Positions 1 to 11,699 are shown, counted from the stretch's first letter. The stretch: 64,000 nucleotides of DNA from Isoetes taiwanensis (GCA_021234155.1 JAJEKV010000126.1:718969-782968); one strand, 5' to 3'. The notes: generated by a model from the sequence alone, not told the origin. Program-made: numbers and translations.

Positions 1-300
1 TTAAGCAAATTCCAAGGCTTCTAGATCCTTGTGCTAACAAACAGAAAAGTTTCCCACTTTGGTTTCTCACCACAAGAATCCATGGAGGCCAAAGGCTCCT
101 GTTAAATTCCAATTGAAAAATGTTTGTGTATGGGTGTTGCAAACTTTATGACTTTCAGAATAATGGGATCAATCTACTCTATCTTTATGGTAACTTTTAC
201 TTATGTTCTATTTGTTTTATTGTGTTCAAATTCAAAAGCTACATGTGATGAAAGCCTCAAAAGAATTCTAGTTTTTTTCTCGGTTTGAATTCTAAAATTT
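1..300. other. Unassigned AT-rich flank
   Basis: No open frame or repeat that I can identify. It ends where a short GC-rich stretch (about 302-345) leads into the foldback element. Confidence 0.4.
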
Positions 301-361
301 TTGTCACACGAGGGGGACGTCCTAAGGCCCTCCGGAAGGGGCCAAAAATTTTTTTTTTGGT

Positions 362-954
362 AAACCATTAACATTCAACATATAAAATTAAATCCCTACA
401 CATAACAACCAACACATAACAACCATTGACGTTAACAACTAACACATAACTACCATTGACATTAATTAACACAACCATTGGGTCCAACACATTTAAATTA
501 AAACCCCCCTTAAACCCCCTTTGGTTTGGGTGCATATTCACACGGGGGTGACATAGAGAGCAAGAAGAGCCCTCGTAATTGTATTTTGCACGCATTTAAA
601 TCAACACCATATAGTATTCTCGCTTGAAATCGATAGTATTTTATAATCTTGTTATACAAGATAGCAAATTTTGTATTTGCATACTCCACAAACGAGGAAC
701 TTTACGCATTTGTAGATTAAGGAATAAGGGGTGAATATGCCTATCCAACGACTCGTTGCTGAGTCACCCCCGTGTGAATATGCACCCAAACCAAAGGGGA
801 TTTAAGGGGATTTTAATTTAAATGTGTTGGACCCAATGGTTGTGTTAATTAATGTCAATGGTAGTTATGTGTTGGTTGTTAATGTCAATGGTTGTTATGT
901 GTTGGTTGTTATGTGTTGGGGATTTAATTTTTATATGTTGAATGTTAATGGTTT
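362..954. mobile_element. Foldback (long inverted repeat) element
   Basis: The left arm (362-552) and right arm (763-954) are near-perfect reverse complements of about 190 bp. They flank a 210-bp AT-rich spacer. The arms contain internal short repeats built on GTTATGTGTTGGTTGTTA-like units. Open frames through the arms are products of that repetition and not genes. A diverged and truncated relative lies at 51040-51407, so this is a dispersed family. No transposase is present and I could not define a target duplication. It could be a foldback DNA transposon or a MITE with very long TIRs. Confidence 0.75.
763..954. repeat. Right arm of foldback element
   Basis: Reverse complement of 362-552, with only a few differences, mainly in a C/G homopolymer stretch. 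Transcription across the locus would give a long RNA hairpin with a ~210-nt loop. Confidence 0.8.
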
Positions 955-956
955 GG

Positions 957-1932
957 TAATGCATGAAAGAACAAGATTTGAACCTGTATACTTCCTCATG
1001 CATACAAAAACACACACGAATCTTTGCTCCTCTTAAATGAGAAAGTGGTTCCCGACAAGCTCTCAAACATCAACAAAGCACTAGGCTCACATATTGAAAT
1101 GCATGAAAGAAAAAACACAAATTGAAGCAGAAACATGTTGGTTTGAGACACAAAAGGAAATTTGGTGCTCTTCAACAAAAATGGTACATGCTTGCAAATA
1201 AATAAACTATTATATAGTATTGTCTTAAGAGGATACCACATGTTCTGCAACTGAAAGTGGACGCTGGATGACCTGTTTGGCATGACTTGTGAAGATCCTC
1301 AAAAAGCATGACAAACATATACAATGTTGCGACTTCCATTTATACAGAAACTGCTGCATCAGCAGGTCTAAAGCAGGAAATAACTATCAAAGAACAAAAG
1401 AATTTTCAGGAGGTATCTTTTCTACAATGCCAAATTGTTGAGAACATATACAGAAGTATAGCTGCTCTTGAGACCATCCAGGATCTGCACAAGGGAAGCT
1501 CGATATACAGTGTATTATCCATGCCTCCTTGGAATGGAAAACATGAAGAACTTAGAACTGTCGTCAGCAATGGGAACACAGCCGTTCCATGTTGATAAAT
1601 AGTTGGCTATCCAGTAGTCTGACCATATCCTTGTTAACTGTATATTCAAACTTAGGCAATGCATAAAAGAACAAGATTTGAACCTGTATACTTCCTCATG
1701 CATACAAAAACACACACGAATCTTTGTTCCTCTGCAATGCAAATCGAAAGCTTGAAAATTAGAATCATAAATGAGGAAGTGGTTGCCCACAAGCTCTCAA
1801 ACATCAACAAAGCACTAGGTTGACATATTGAAACGCATGAAAGCAAAAATATAAATTGAAGCAGAAACATGTTAGTTTGAGACACAAAAGAAAATCTATT
1901 GCTCTTCAACAAAAACGGCACATGATTGCAAA
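957..1932. repeat. Direct duplication, two ~240-bp copies 0.7 kb apart
   Basis: Copy 1 (about 957-1200) and copy 2 (about 1658-1932) share long runs, including the segment with AACAAGATTTGAACCTG and the segment with CAAGCTCTCAAACATC. Copy 2 has a ~35-bp insertion near 1733-1768. Copy 1 begins right at the outer end of the foldback arm, so the foldback may have landed at its edge. In the minus direction both copies contain a GGTTCAAATC pol III B-box-like word, but no matching A box is convincing. The 1200-1657 segment between them is unassigned. It has a 95-codon plus-strand frame (1308-1595) that matches nothing I recognise. Confidence 0.65.
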
Positions 1933-1939
1933 ATACCTG

Positions 1940-2550
1940 TAGAATCAAGTGAACATGAAAGAAATGTGGCTCGTTCTATTTAGAGTTCCTCAATCATGTA
2001 AATGAAGCAAGAAATTGAAGATCAGTAATGAGTTCCAACGGCTCTGTTCTTGCAGTAACATGAAAGAAATGTGGTTCCTTTCTTGCAGTTCCGACTTCAA
2101 GATCGTCCTAGGATCAGGTTTCATTATCTGCGCCGTTCAGACTTCATCGAAAGCCTCTTAGCTTCAAATCTGGAGCTTCTCATGGCCATGGCTATGGCTC
2201 CCGGCGAGATACGGGATAAGAACAACCGGAAATAGATAAAACCAGCAACTGTGACGCTTCAAATTCAACCTCGCTCCCATAATCCCATGCCCTAAAATCA
2301 GAATATATAGCTCCACACCGGAAGACTGCGCATAAGAATGTGAATTGATGTTATGTGAAGGTCACTTGATCGTCCGAACTGAATCTAGTCAATGGACAGA
2401 CTAGGATGTGCCCGTAGTTAACTCGTTGGATCAGTACCACTCTAATTTTGACGAGGATTAAATAGCATAAGTTCACACAAGGGTCGTTAAATTGTGAACC
2501 ATCCCTTTCCTACCAGTGAACGAAGCCGAATTAGCTCCAATAAATTTAAC
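1940..2550. other. Unassigned intergenic sequence
   Basis: No repeat or recognisable reading frame was seen. The stretch separates the duplication from the PPR pseudogene. Confidence 0.35.
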
Positions 2551-2551
2551 T

Positions 2552-3485
2552 CTAAAATAGAAGTCTGCTAGAAGCATGAATTCTACAAGCTCTAATCAGG
2601 GTTCTCCATACAATGACAACTGCTTCAAATGGCATGTTAAGAATAAACTCTTCTGCTTCGGAAAGCCATCCAACCTGTGAAAGAACATCGATCATGCAGT
2701 TGCATTGACCATTTATTGGCATAATGACATAGTTGAGAGCCAAACAGTAGTGATAAGCCCATCATCCGCCAAACTAGCATGGCTACAAGCTGAAAGAATG
2801 CTAATAAATGTGACAGAGTCTGGCATGACATGATGGAAATGCATCTGTTAAAAATTCCGGTGTGCATTTTGCCATCTCCATGATGATTATATAAGGCCAA
2901 GATGCCATTCCATGAAAACAGGTTGCGGACAAGCATGATGTCAAACATGCGACGGGCATCATCAATGCTTTCACATTTCACATAAGAGTAACAAGAGTTG
3001 TGGCAACAGCAATATCTGTCTCAAAAATGCCCTCTACAATATATTTATGGAGCTTCTTTCCCTGATAAAGAGAGAATCCATATCCACAGGCATCTAAAAG
3101 ACTCACAAACGTCTCTACTTGGCTGACCGGCCCAACCGCATTTTTTCAAAGACTAGCATGTCCCGCTCACAAAGACCATGCGTCAGGTAAGTGCAAAGAA
3201 TTATGACATTAAACGAAATCGCCTTTTCTCTCGATTTCATTGAACAAAATTTGAGCTTTTATACAATTATGCCTATGATCATGGTCCAGGAAGCAGGAGA
3301 ACGCATTCCTGTTACCTAGATTATCAAATACAAAGCAAGCATCTTGTAAAGCCCCACATTTCCCATACATATCTCCGAGCAGATTTCCCAAAATCTCTCT
3401 TTATCACAATGGCGCTTTGATAATGTGGGCATGGATCGAATCTTACCTTCCGGGCAGAGCTTTGGAACCGGCCATATCTTCGACT
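2552..3485 (-). pseudogene. PPR protein (PLS-type) pseudogene
   Basis: Read on the minus strand, degenerate pentatricopeptide repeats follow one another from high to low coordinates. The order is: an IHAHIIK-like helix near 3440; a block with DMYGKCGALQDACFVFDNL (3230-3370); TFVSLLDACG and GKKLHKYIVEG with FETDIAVATTLV (3000-3110); then KCESIDDARRMFDIM with RNLFSWNGILA (2890-2980). The most C-terminal block has EAEEFILNMPFEAVVIVWRT (2570-2680), as in E-domain regions. Family knowledge: PLS PPR proteins bind organellar RNA and guide splicing or C-to-U editing. The blocks lie in different frames with stops and lack a start, and only about 300 codons of an expected 500-900 remain. It is therefore a decayed copy. 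The identity is secure from the motif spacing; the target RNA cannot be inferred. Confidence 0.8.
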
Positions 3486-3489
3486 AAAG

Positions 3490-4570
3490 AAGCTACGGTT
3501 TTGAAGCTACCTAAATGCCGATCTCAAAGAACCAATTGAGCGATTCCTTCCCAAAGACCATTCTTTTGGTCGTTTCTTCTTGAATCGCTTTGAAAGCCTG
3601 GAAAAGGCTTGGACCAGGGCAAATCCGCCCTATAACAGGCTAAAATTGAGGGTTTTGTGAAGAACTGATCGAATCATGGTTAGATTAAAGTAGAAGGATG
3701 CCGGATTGGAAACCATGGCCGCCAAACTAAATCGGGAAGATGGAGATGAAAAATAAAGGAATAAATTCTAAAATGGCCGGGGCAACGCCGACGGCCAGAA
3801 TTTGCTTGTTCAACCCGCTCCCATAACCAACTCTAATTTCCATGAATTTTAACCGCCGTAGATGAAATCCAACGCTTGAAATAGCATCCACTTGGACAAA
3901 AATCCCACGTGACGGCTACATGGACACTCTAAAATTGCTTCAAAGTGTCAACTTATGTTTGTGCAAACGTGTGAAAAAAAAAATGTAGTAAAAAACGAAG
4001 GAAAAAAAAAATGTAGTATTTGTTGTTCGCTTAATGTTGTCTCCATTATGCTCCTACTCCTACATCCTCATGTCCTAAGACTTTTTCCTTCAATGGCTCT
4101 GCTTCCATTACTTTTCTAAACGGTTTCGCGATTCGGTTCAGTGCTTCAGTTCTTCAGTTCAGTGATAATGGTGTAGATGCAGAAAGAGCTGACTTGACTT
4201 GTTTTGCTCAGATGTAAACTCTTCGCAACAAGTCTACGGGCCAGTGCGACAAAATGAGCAGCAGACTTGGCACCCAGCTTGAGCCCTTTTATGGGTGCTC
4301 GACTTGCAGCCACATGCATGCGAGGTATCCTCCATCCACTTTGATGAAAGGAATTCAATCTGTTTGTCCTATGAAAGAGGGCTCAACTAGTGCAAGGGAT
4401 AACAGAGGTTGGATTGGCCCATCTGAACACCTAATTTTATTGTCAAATAATTTAATGGATTGTAGCAAATATGCAAAGAACCAGTACTTTATTCATCTTA
4501 GAGCTACAGAAAGAACTACAAAATGGTTTAGGAAGCATATATTGAGAGGTTAAATAGAGCCCCAATTATT
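3490..4570. other. Unassigned sequence between PPR pseudogene and tandem repeats
   Basis: There is no gene I can support. Around 3970-4020 two nearby A-rich runs each end in AAAATGTAGTA, a small local duplication. A 70-codon minus frame (4146-4358) has no recognisable domain. Confidence 0.35.
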
Positions 4571-4670
4571 ACTTCAGTAGTTCATGAACTGAATGGAGAG
4601 GTCCATCTCATACCTGGGGAACTCCAGTAGTTCATGAACTGAATGGAGAGGTCCATCTCATACCTGGGGA
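4571..4670. repeat. Tandem duplication, 2 x 50 bp
   Basis: Positions 4571-4620 and 4621-4670 are almost identical (one or two differences near the unit start). The near-identity implies a recent event, or possibly an assembly duplication. Confidence 0.9.
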
Positions 4671-4977
4671 ACTGCATTGAGCCCATATAAACACACCCAT
4701 GCCCTTATATGTCGTAGCCACATGTTTACTATTTCTCTTGAGCTAATTTCATCGAGGTATTTTTATAAATGAATGCATGTGTGCATTTGGATGTTATGCC
4801 ACATATGGACTTTGGTTTTCACATGTCCAGAACTAATATGCTTGGTAAAGAGAAATGCCACGGCGATAAATTTCTTGTACATGTAATCTTAGGAGGCGAT
4901 GCAACAAACAATCTTGGTATGCTCCAAACCAACTTACCATCCATACCAAGACATTTGTCCACACCAGAGAGCATTTG

Positions 4978-5075
4978 TCCTCACCCATGATCTAGACGTC
5001 CATAATTTTCAATTGAATTCATGATTTCCTCACCCATGATCTAGACGTCCATAATTTTCAATTGAATTCATTATA
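4978..5075. repeat. Tandem duplication, 2 x 49 bp
   Basis: Positions 4978-5026 and 5027-5075 are repeats of a unit beginning TCCTCACCCATGATC, apparently identical for most of their length. It is a second duplication of nearly the same size only 300 bp from the one at 4571. Confidence 0.85.
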
Positions 5076-5366
5076 AGATCAATTAGTATAAAATTCATGT
5101 GGTATATGCTTCCTGCCTTAAAAGAAATAAAAAGACAATAGAGAGAAAGATTATGGACCACAAAGTTTGGTGGGGTTAATCTCTTTTGAAAGAATTAGAC
5201 AAACATAAAATCCAAACTAACCTTTCAACATATAAACTAATATTCCACTGCCAGAAGTAGTCACAGGCCAGTAAAACAAATCCATTATTTAATGCAGATT
5301 ATTTACACTATTTGTATTGCTTCAAATTAAACAACTACTTGATCAATCAAACCCGAGACATCTGAT

Positions 5367-5624
5367 TTATGTCTTATGATACTCAAATTGCACCATTCCA
5401 GATTGAGCTCTGCTGCTGAAGAGATGATATGCAGAAATTATGGATGAGCCAGCAAAGGACAGCATTGCCAGATAGGTTATTATCAGAGCTGCTCCCGATT
5501 GATTACAAAATCTGTCGAAGTATGAACAAATCTTGCCCCATGCTGCTTGTTTTGATCCATGCTTTCCTAAATATGCCACCTCTGTTGATGCTGCAGCTGC
5601 TCCTAGTAATAAATAAGCTATTGC
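5367..5624 (-). other. CASP-like gene exon 3
   Basis: Encodes the rest of TM3 (AIAYLLLGAAAAS), the second loop with FDRFC, TM4 and a short cytosolic tail ending in YHKT and TAA. Confidence 0.85.
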
Positions 5625-6171
5625 CTGCAAAAAAGAACGAGCATTCTGAGTTCTAGTTTTTAAATCACATGCACGAAAGAACATTGGTTGCTGAAAATTG
5701 GATTTTTTTTGCCTACTTGATCGAGCAGAAATATAGTCCATGACAGAGCATCTCCCCCGCCAGGGCGTTCAATCCAAATAAAACTTAATCCGCATTGCAC
5801 TAAAGCATATGCAGCCCCAATTGCTGTCGCTCCAACAAGATATCTGCATTATCATAACATTACTAGCGCAATACAAAAAAAAAATTTGAGCTTTAGGTAC
5901 AGATAACTTACACAAAAGCTTTAGAATAGTTGTATTTTGCGCTTCTTGTTATGTAGACGCCTTTAAATCCAGGAAAAGGAATAGGAATGGACTCCGTTTC
6001 TTCGGCCGTTACCATTACGGCGAGAGCTGTGACACAAAATATTATCGCAAGAAGGCGGAGTAAAAGATCCAAAATTTTGAGCTTCCGGCCACGGATTTCT
6101 GGATCTTTAGCTACTCTTTTAGGGCTAATTGCCTGTGTTACTGGAAGCCTCACTTCGCCGTTTCCCGACAT
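5367..6171 (-). CDS. CASP-like membrane protein (three exons)
   Basis: Exons are 6171-5912, 5843-5717 and 5624-5367 (minus), joining to 214 codons plus TAA. Introns are GT-AG: donor GTAAGT after codon 86 phase 2, acceptor TGCAG; second donor GTAGGC phase 0, acceptor TTTTTTGCAG. The start is the first ATG (MSGNGE). Four hydrophobic segments are visible: about residues 34-56, 87-110, 118-148 and 173-198. The arginine in TM1 (R39) and the aspartate in TM3 (D128, in FLLDQ) are the hallmark pair of the CASP/CASPL family (Casparian strip membrane domain proteins and relatives). These are plasma-membrane proteins that form scaffolds, and in CASPs they localise lignin deposition. The length matches the family norm (about 150-220). 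It is intact despite lying among transposons. The subfamily is uncertain; the C-terminal FDRFC motif before TM4 suggests a CASPL2-like type. Expression is not shown by the sequence. Confidence 0.88.
5717..5843 (-). other. CASP-like gene exon 2
   Basis: Encodes TM2 (YLVGATAIGAAYALVQCG), the ERPGGGD loop and the start of TM3 through FLLDQ. At 127 bp it fits the phase exactly between exons 1 and 3. Confidence 0.85.
5912..6171 (-). other. CASP-like gene exon 1
   Basis: Encodes the basic N-terminal cytosolic tail, TM1 and the first extracellular loop. The exon ends in phase 2 at a GTAAGT donor. Confidence 0.85.
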
Positions 6172-7090
6172 TTTCAAAAAAAAGGAAAGAAAGAAATAAG
6201 TGCAAGAATCTAAATAGGAAGCTATGCCCTATTCCGTCTTTGCGCAAGTTATCAAGCTTTCATTTTGTATAAGAATTGCAAAGAATCCTTCAAAACACAC
6301 ACTTGTATCGAACTGTAAACTCCAATCTAAGATATGCAAGAATCGACCGCCGGAGCAAAGATTATCAGATAATACTTAAAAAATGACAAAAATGCAGCGC
6401 TAAAACCCTCAAAAACAGATGCTCCAAGAACTGGTTGAATCGAGACTTCCTTGGAGCACTTAAATATACTGAAATCTACTTTAAACAAACAAATTTTGCC
6501 AAAGAAATCTGAGATCTTATGCGTTGTATGAAAGTTACCAGATTAAAAAACAGGTGTAAACGCGAGGATAGAAAGCGATTTTGTGCCAGGTTATGGCAGA
6601 ACAGTAGAAGGAATTCCGGCAGCAGAAATGAGGAGTTTGAAAGGATTGCATTGCAGGCGCCTTTCTTTCCGGCGCTAATTTGGCGGTCAACTTAGAGGCG
6701 TCTCTAAATTTTGGAGTTACGTTAGCCACTCCAAGGCTGCCGCGTGTCAAATTCAAGCACAGCACACGTCACTCATTCATGGGGTTGTGTGTTGCTTTTT
6801 GGCGTGGGTGGGGTGCTTTTCTCTTCAAACAAAAATCATTTCATCTCATTGTATGTGTCAAGTGGAATGTCTACCTGGCCATAGTATGGGCACCACCTGG
6901 ATGCTGCCGTTGCCCTCAATAGAATTGAATTGACTTTTACGTGATGTGGAACGGATTCTGCACATCAGGGGGCTGGCAAGAATGCCTGACCGCTCTCCAT
7001 TCCACGACGTCAAGGTAAGATTTACCTGATTCTACAAGTTTCTGGAGGCGATTTGTCATTCTTGATAAGAATGATTCAAGAACTTGCAGG
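6172..7090. other. Upstream region of CASP-like gene
   Basis: Expected to hold the 5' UTR and promoter of the minus-strand CASP-like gene. The first ~30 bases upstream of its ATG are purine-poor on the coding strand. I found no unambiguous TATA box. Short open frames on either strand (for example 6680-6922) match nothing recognisable. Confidence 0.35.
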
Positions 7091-7094
7091 AACC

Positions 7095-7290
7095 CATACC
7101 TAAAGGAACACAGAAAATAGAAAAGTAACACAAAAAACCTAATTCTATTCAAAATGAAAACCAGTTACACAAAGGAGGCAATGCTCAAAATAGACTGTCG
7201 CACCATCATGCTAAAATTAGTGAATTGCGTTCATGATACATAAACTTGAAAGTATTTAACTGTGACAACTTGTAGATTTGCATATTCCCA
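7095..7290 (+). mobile_element. Copia gag-start fragment
   Basis: Related to 27265-27440 (same strand) and to 25030-25150 (opposite strand). In the last of these it runs into a recognisable gag start. Here it is isolated and followed by unassigned sequence (7290-7640). Confidence 0.5.
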
Positions 7291-7642
7291 ATAGTCTCCC
7301 TAAGTCGTAACTTTGTTATTAGCCTCCTGTATAACCAGTTTGCTTGAAACACAAACTGCAATTAAAACTGAAATTCAACTTGAAATGGATACAAAGCAAG
7401 AGGATGCTTCATACCTTTAAACTAACAATGAACTTCAACTTGAAATGGACACAAAGCAATGCTTCATACATTTAACCTGCAGTGAATACAAACCAAGAGA
7501 ACTCAAGAGCTTCAGATTTTCATCATGCTCATCTTCTCGAGCCATTTGTTGTGCCTTTTCATTCCAAGAGGGTTAGTGAAGATGTCAGCTGTCATGAGAT
7601 GAGTTTTCAAATGTTTGATTATGATTTTTCCCTGCTCAAATC

Positions 7643-7752
<110 letters not shown>

Positions 7753-7789
7753 TGATTGATTGATTTTTTACGTCATGCCACATTGGCAG

Positions 7790-8815
7790 CGCTTATGAGG
7801 ACATAGAGAAGTTGCTAGAATTCTTAACCAAGCACACAACTGCTTGGTTATCATTGAAGATCAATAAGTTCTTTCTGTTCTGCTCCTATCTCCCTCAAGA
7901 GCCGCCTTAACCGCATTCTTTTGAAGCTGCATACTCTAATTTATATATGATCACAGTTATGGGCTTCGGCTTCTTACTGGACCAACCAACTATTTTCTCT
8001 TGCAGCTTCAAATGCCAATTCATGATTTCCTAAACTCAAATTCCCCTGCATAATCAGCATTAACATAGCCCTCCAAGGGAGGTCCATTGTTTTTGGTGTC
8101 GCAGATGCCAAGACCTGTGGTAGAGTGCCGGTACCGAAGACTGCACTTCACGGCCTAGTAATGTGAAGCATGAGGATCTTCCATGAACTGACTTACAGTA
8201 ATCATGCTTTCTGGTATCTCTAGACAACTGCAGACCATAACATACATGAGAGAGCCCACTATACTTTGATAGGGCAGAGCAAACATGTATCTTTAGACTT
8301 TGCCCTAGATAAGAACAGGTACTCACTAGTTTGGAATGAACCATGTTGCATCTGTGAAGTACGGACTCAATGGCTTTGGACCGATGAAAGAGGATCATGC
8401 CATCACTGTGATTGAGAATATTTCAATGGGCCAATCAGTCATATGAAATTTGTTGGCAAGACTAGCCTTAATGTGCTTCATCATGTTTGGTTGGATGCCA
8501 AGATGAGATCATCAGACGTAACTATGAGAAGAGAGGAGTCTACCTCTTAAAGTATATGTTGTAGTCCGCTTCTTTGTAAACCATTGTCCAAAGAAAAAAG
8601 AGTAAGCCTGTATGTAACATAGTCGCTAAAAATGTTTGAGTCGAGATAGCTTTTTCCGCCTTTTACATCCTTTAGGGTCCGGGCCGGCTCGCTATAAAGC
8701 ACTTTGAGGTCGCTTCCAAGTATATCTCATCATCTCTGGTTTTGCATGAAGAAATGCGTATATTACATCCATTTGCTGAAGGTTGAGTTTCCATTTGACG
8801 AAAGAAGAAGAAATT
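7790..8815 (-). mobile_element. Ty1/copia RT-RNase H remnant
   Basis: On the minus strand the order is as in copia pol. The RT N-half is WKLNLQQMDVIYAFLHAK (about 8740-8805). A decayed catalytic YxDD box follows as TSDDLILASNQ (about 8500). Next are HRCNMVHSKLVST (8310-8360) and YSGLSHVCYG (about 8250). RNase H features are GYVNADYAG (about 8060), KIVGWSSKKPKP (about 7960) and IFNDNQAVVCLVKNS (about 7840). Several frameshifts and stops make it inactive. It is probably the downstream half of the element whose protease/integrase lies at 10145-11550, the two being separated by 8815-10145. Confidence 0.8.
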
Positions 8816-10144
8816 TTAACGCCCACGGAACACAATGGTTATGGGACCCAATACAAAAGAGAGGGCAAAAGCCCAAATCTGAAACTTCGGGGGCCAAGCC
8901 CCTGACCAAACCAAAAGGCCGGGTTAAAGTCAAACGTGGGGACCAGCCCCAAGACCACGTAACCCGGACCATACCCGTAAGAAATCATAATGCTAAAATA
9001 AAAACAAAGGGCATAAGGCTGCCGGGGCTCCGGTGGCAAACCAACTACCACCGGAACCTTCCATGGATCAAGTGGCCTGATCCCCGTGATAGCACGCCCG
9101 CCTCTATACACAGCCCGCTTCGGTGCACGCGAGCCTGTGGTGCTTACATAGTTCCTCCTTCCACCGCTAGCCGTCATTGAGTGGGTCTTCCCCGATTTCG
9201 GTAGGGGTCCCTTGGTGCGATTGCCATGAGGAGGATGTGCGACGGACAAGGCATCCCCGCCAGCCAAGAAATGATTTCGGCGGTCCAGTAGTCTCGCTGC
9301 TCCAACTTCGACGAGCCTTGAGAATGCCATCCGCCTTTGACATGCATCACTTTAGCAAAAAGAAACGTCACCTCGCCTGTCCAAGGAGTGTCACTTCGCT
9401 TCTTCTAAACCCACAATGCGTAGGTTTAGAGCTAATCCGGGTGCTCGCGGGTCCGCCAGTCACAAAGCGGGACCTATGCAAGGGCAAACAATCCTCGATG
9501 GCGGCCGCATGGGTATAGTTGTGGCGTAAGGCCGCACCAACTCACGCCGAGGTCAAATTTTCCACCTGAACGGTCTCCTCGTGGTAGTCCATACCTGCAA
9601 TTTGAGAGCAGCTCTCAAGCCATAGGGGGCCTCCTCATACATAGATACCGTGTTGTTCTCATCAAACTTCAAATTTTATAAAGCCATTTGTTGGAGATGG
9701 CTTTTTGCTAGGTAGAAGGTCACATAGTTCCTAAGTCCGATTATCTATGAAAGAGTCATTTCCTTGTTCATAGCTAGCTTTCAATGTGCATGGTCTGAAT
9801 CAATGTCAGCTTCATGATATGTGGAAGGCTCCTCAATGGATGCATGGCTATGTAGGGAATGTATGCTGAATTATGAGGCTTTCTCGCTCTCGAGGTAAGC
9901 CAATACTTTATTAGGGAACGCGTGATATCTATCCGTGGATGTGGTAAACCCCACACATATATGGATTAACCAATTTGTTATGTCCGGAAGCTACCACACT
10001 TTTTAAAAGCGAGCTAATCCACCGCTTTTGGCCGATCACACGCTGGGTGAACCGGTGTGGACTGGAGGTTTTTTGCATGCCATCTTTGAATGGATTGTAA
10101 TTAGTTTCTTGAATGATTTAATGCTCTATCATATCATGATCTCT
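8816..10144. other. Insert splitting the copia RT, unidentified
   Basis: Copia coding sequence stops near 8815 and resumes near 10145, so this ~1.3 kb is foreign to it. The 8830-9560 part is GC-rich and gives long but unrecognisable open frames on both strands (for example 8839-9330 minus, 8704-9180 plus). The rest is AT-richer. I could not find terminal repeats or a target duplication, so its class is unknown. Confidence 0.45.
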
Positions 10145-11550
10145 CGCCTTCCGCTTCGGATATGATTAAGAAGAATCGTAATTAGAGACTGTTCATTTTT
10201 ACCAATGTCAAAGTTATTCCTCATCAAATGCTACACTTCTGCAAAAAAATCTTCTTCCTTGAGAAGGGGACATATAGTATATTCATTAATTTTATCACAA
10301 TAACCAATAAACATCCATGGAATTGAATAAGCTGACAACTTACCTACTTTTCGCTTAACCTGTTATAAGATGAGCAATATGTTGTGCATCTAAATATGTT
10401 CAAGTCCTCCATTGTAGGCTTTTTCCTTGTCCAACATTTGTCCAAAAACTAATTTGGAACAGCTTTGGTGGACACCCAGCTTAGAATATACATTGTTGTA
10501 TTAATAACTTCAGTCCAGAACTTACAGAAATGTCTTGAACAACGTCATTGAGCGAGCACTTAAAAAAACAGTGCAATGCTTCCACTTTACCACTACATTC
10601 TGCTGATGTTCATGAGTCGCAAACGTCTCGTGATGAACGCCACAATCGCTTAAGAAAGAATCAAACTTGCCATTCCTTTCTTTCAAAGAAATCTTCAGCC
10701 TAAGCCTTCCATTGTTTGAAATTCGCAAATGCATCATATTTATATAGCATGAAATAAACCCAAAATTGCCTCCTAAAATCATCGATTATCAGTATAAAAT
10801 ACTTGATCTGCTAATGGATTTCAACTGAACAGACTCTCCAGACGTCATGGCAGTTCTATTGCTCTTTCTTTTGGTATAAGCCTTTCTGCTAAGCATATCT
10901 AACCGTCATATAGATCTTCGAGGGAATCTTGACCTTGGGCATATCCTTCACAAAATTTTTTTCCTTCATTTATTTAAGGAGCTGGAAGTTGGTATGGCCA
11001 AGCCTTTTGTGCAAGATCTGATTATTGTTTGTGCATTGTGCATTCAGAGCAATTGATTTCTCTTTACACCAATTCAACTCATAGAGTACTGCCTCGAACT
11101 CCTTCAACTTTGATGCTATGATGCTTCTCAAATTAGGGTGTTGTCCATTGCCAAAGGTCACAAAAGACCCACATCATCCATTATAAGAAGGAGTTTCGTA
11201 ACTTGGCATTACCTGCAGCCAGTTCAAGACTTGTTGTTCAATACCTTTGATCGACAGAATTTCCTGATCTATTTTGACTTTTCTGCTGCTAGAGAATTCT
11301 TCAAGGGATTCAACGAGGTCTCTCCTCCCTGCCATGTCATCACTAGCTCCTGAATCTAAATACCATTTTCCTGGGTTAGCGGTCATTCCAGGGTGCCATG
11401 CTTTCCAAGGATATTTTTATCCCATTCTTTTCTACAACCCATGTACACATCAGCTTGATACAATGGAAAATCCACAAGGTATATACTAGCTAAGTTACTC
11501 TATGAATCCTTGTTAGCAATGAAGGTTCAGATCAACGTGACAAAAGCAAT
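10145..11550 (-). mobile_element. Ty1/copia protease-integrase remnant
   Basis: From high to low coordinates: aspartic protease start WYLDSGASDDM (about 11350); GAG-pre-integrase ILHKRLGHTNFQLLK (about 10970-11020); integrase core with YFILIIDDFRRQFWVYF (about 10760-10800); FDSFLSDCGVHHETF and HQQN (about 10600-10660); then an ARSMT motif and an integrase C-terminal stretch down to about 10200. This is the copia order. Stops and frameshifts occur throughout. The gag part continues across the 12-kb insertion at 23596. Confidence 0.85.
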
Positions 11551-11571
11551 GGGTAAAAGCCGTTGTGGTGT
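11548..11571. repeat. Left TSD (AAT) and terminal inverted repeat
   Basis: AAT at 11548-11550, then the TIR from 11551. Its partner is 23574-23598 on the opposite strand. Confidence 0.75.
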
Positions 11572-11699
11572 ATCAAAAGCGCATTTTGACGCCACATTTT
11601 GGCACCACCTTTGTGGTAGAATCGGATGGTGCATACCGCTTTAGATTGGGAGTCGCGAATTAATGTTATTTTGAATTTTATGCCACATCATTGTCCCTC

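Noticed and set aside
957-1000. tRNA-derived SINE, from a B-box-like GGTTCAAATC
   Set aside because: No A box at the right distance, no tail, and no tRNA fold could be drawn.
1308-1595. 95-codon plus-strand gene
   Set aside because: No domain, no splice or promoter context, and it lies between two copies of a duplication. It is kept only as a note.
8704-9330. Overlapping 158- and 163-codon frames on opposite strands
   Set aside because: Both arise from GC-rich sequence and neither has a recognisable domain. The segment behaves as an insert in copia RT.
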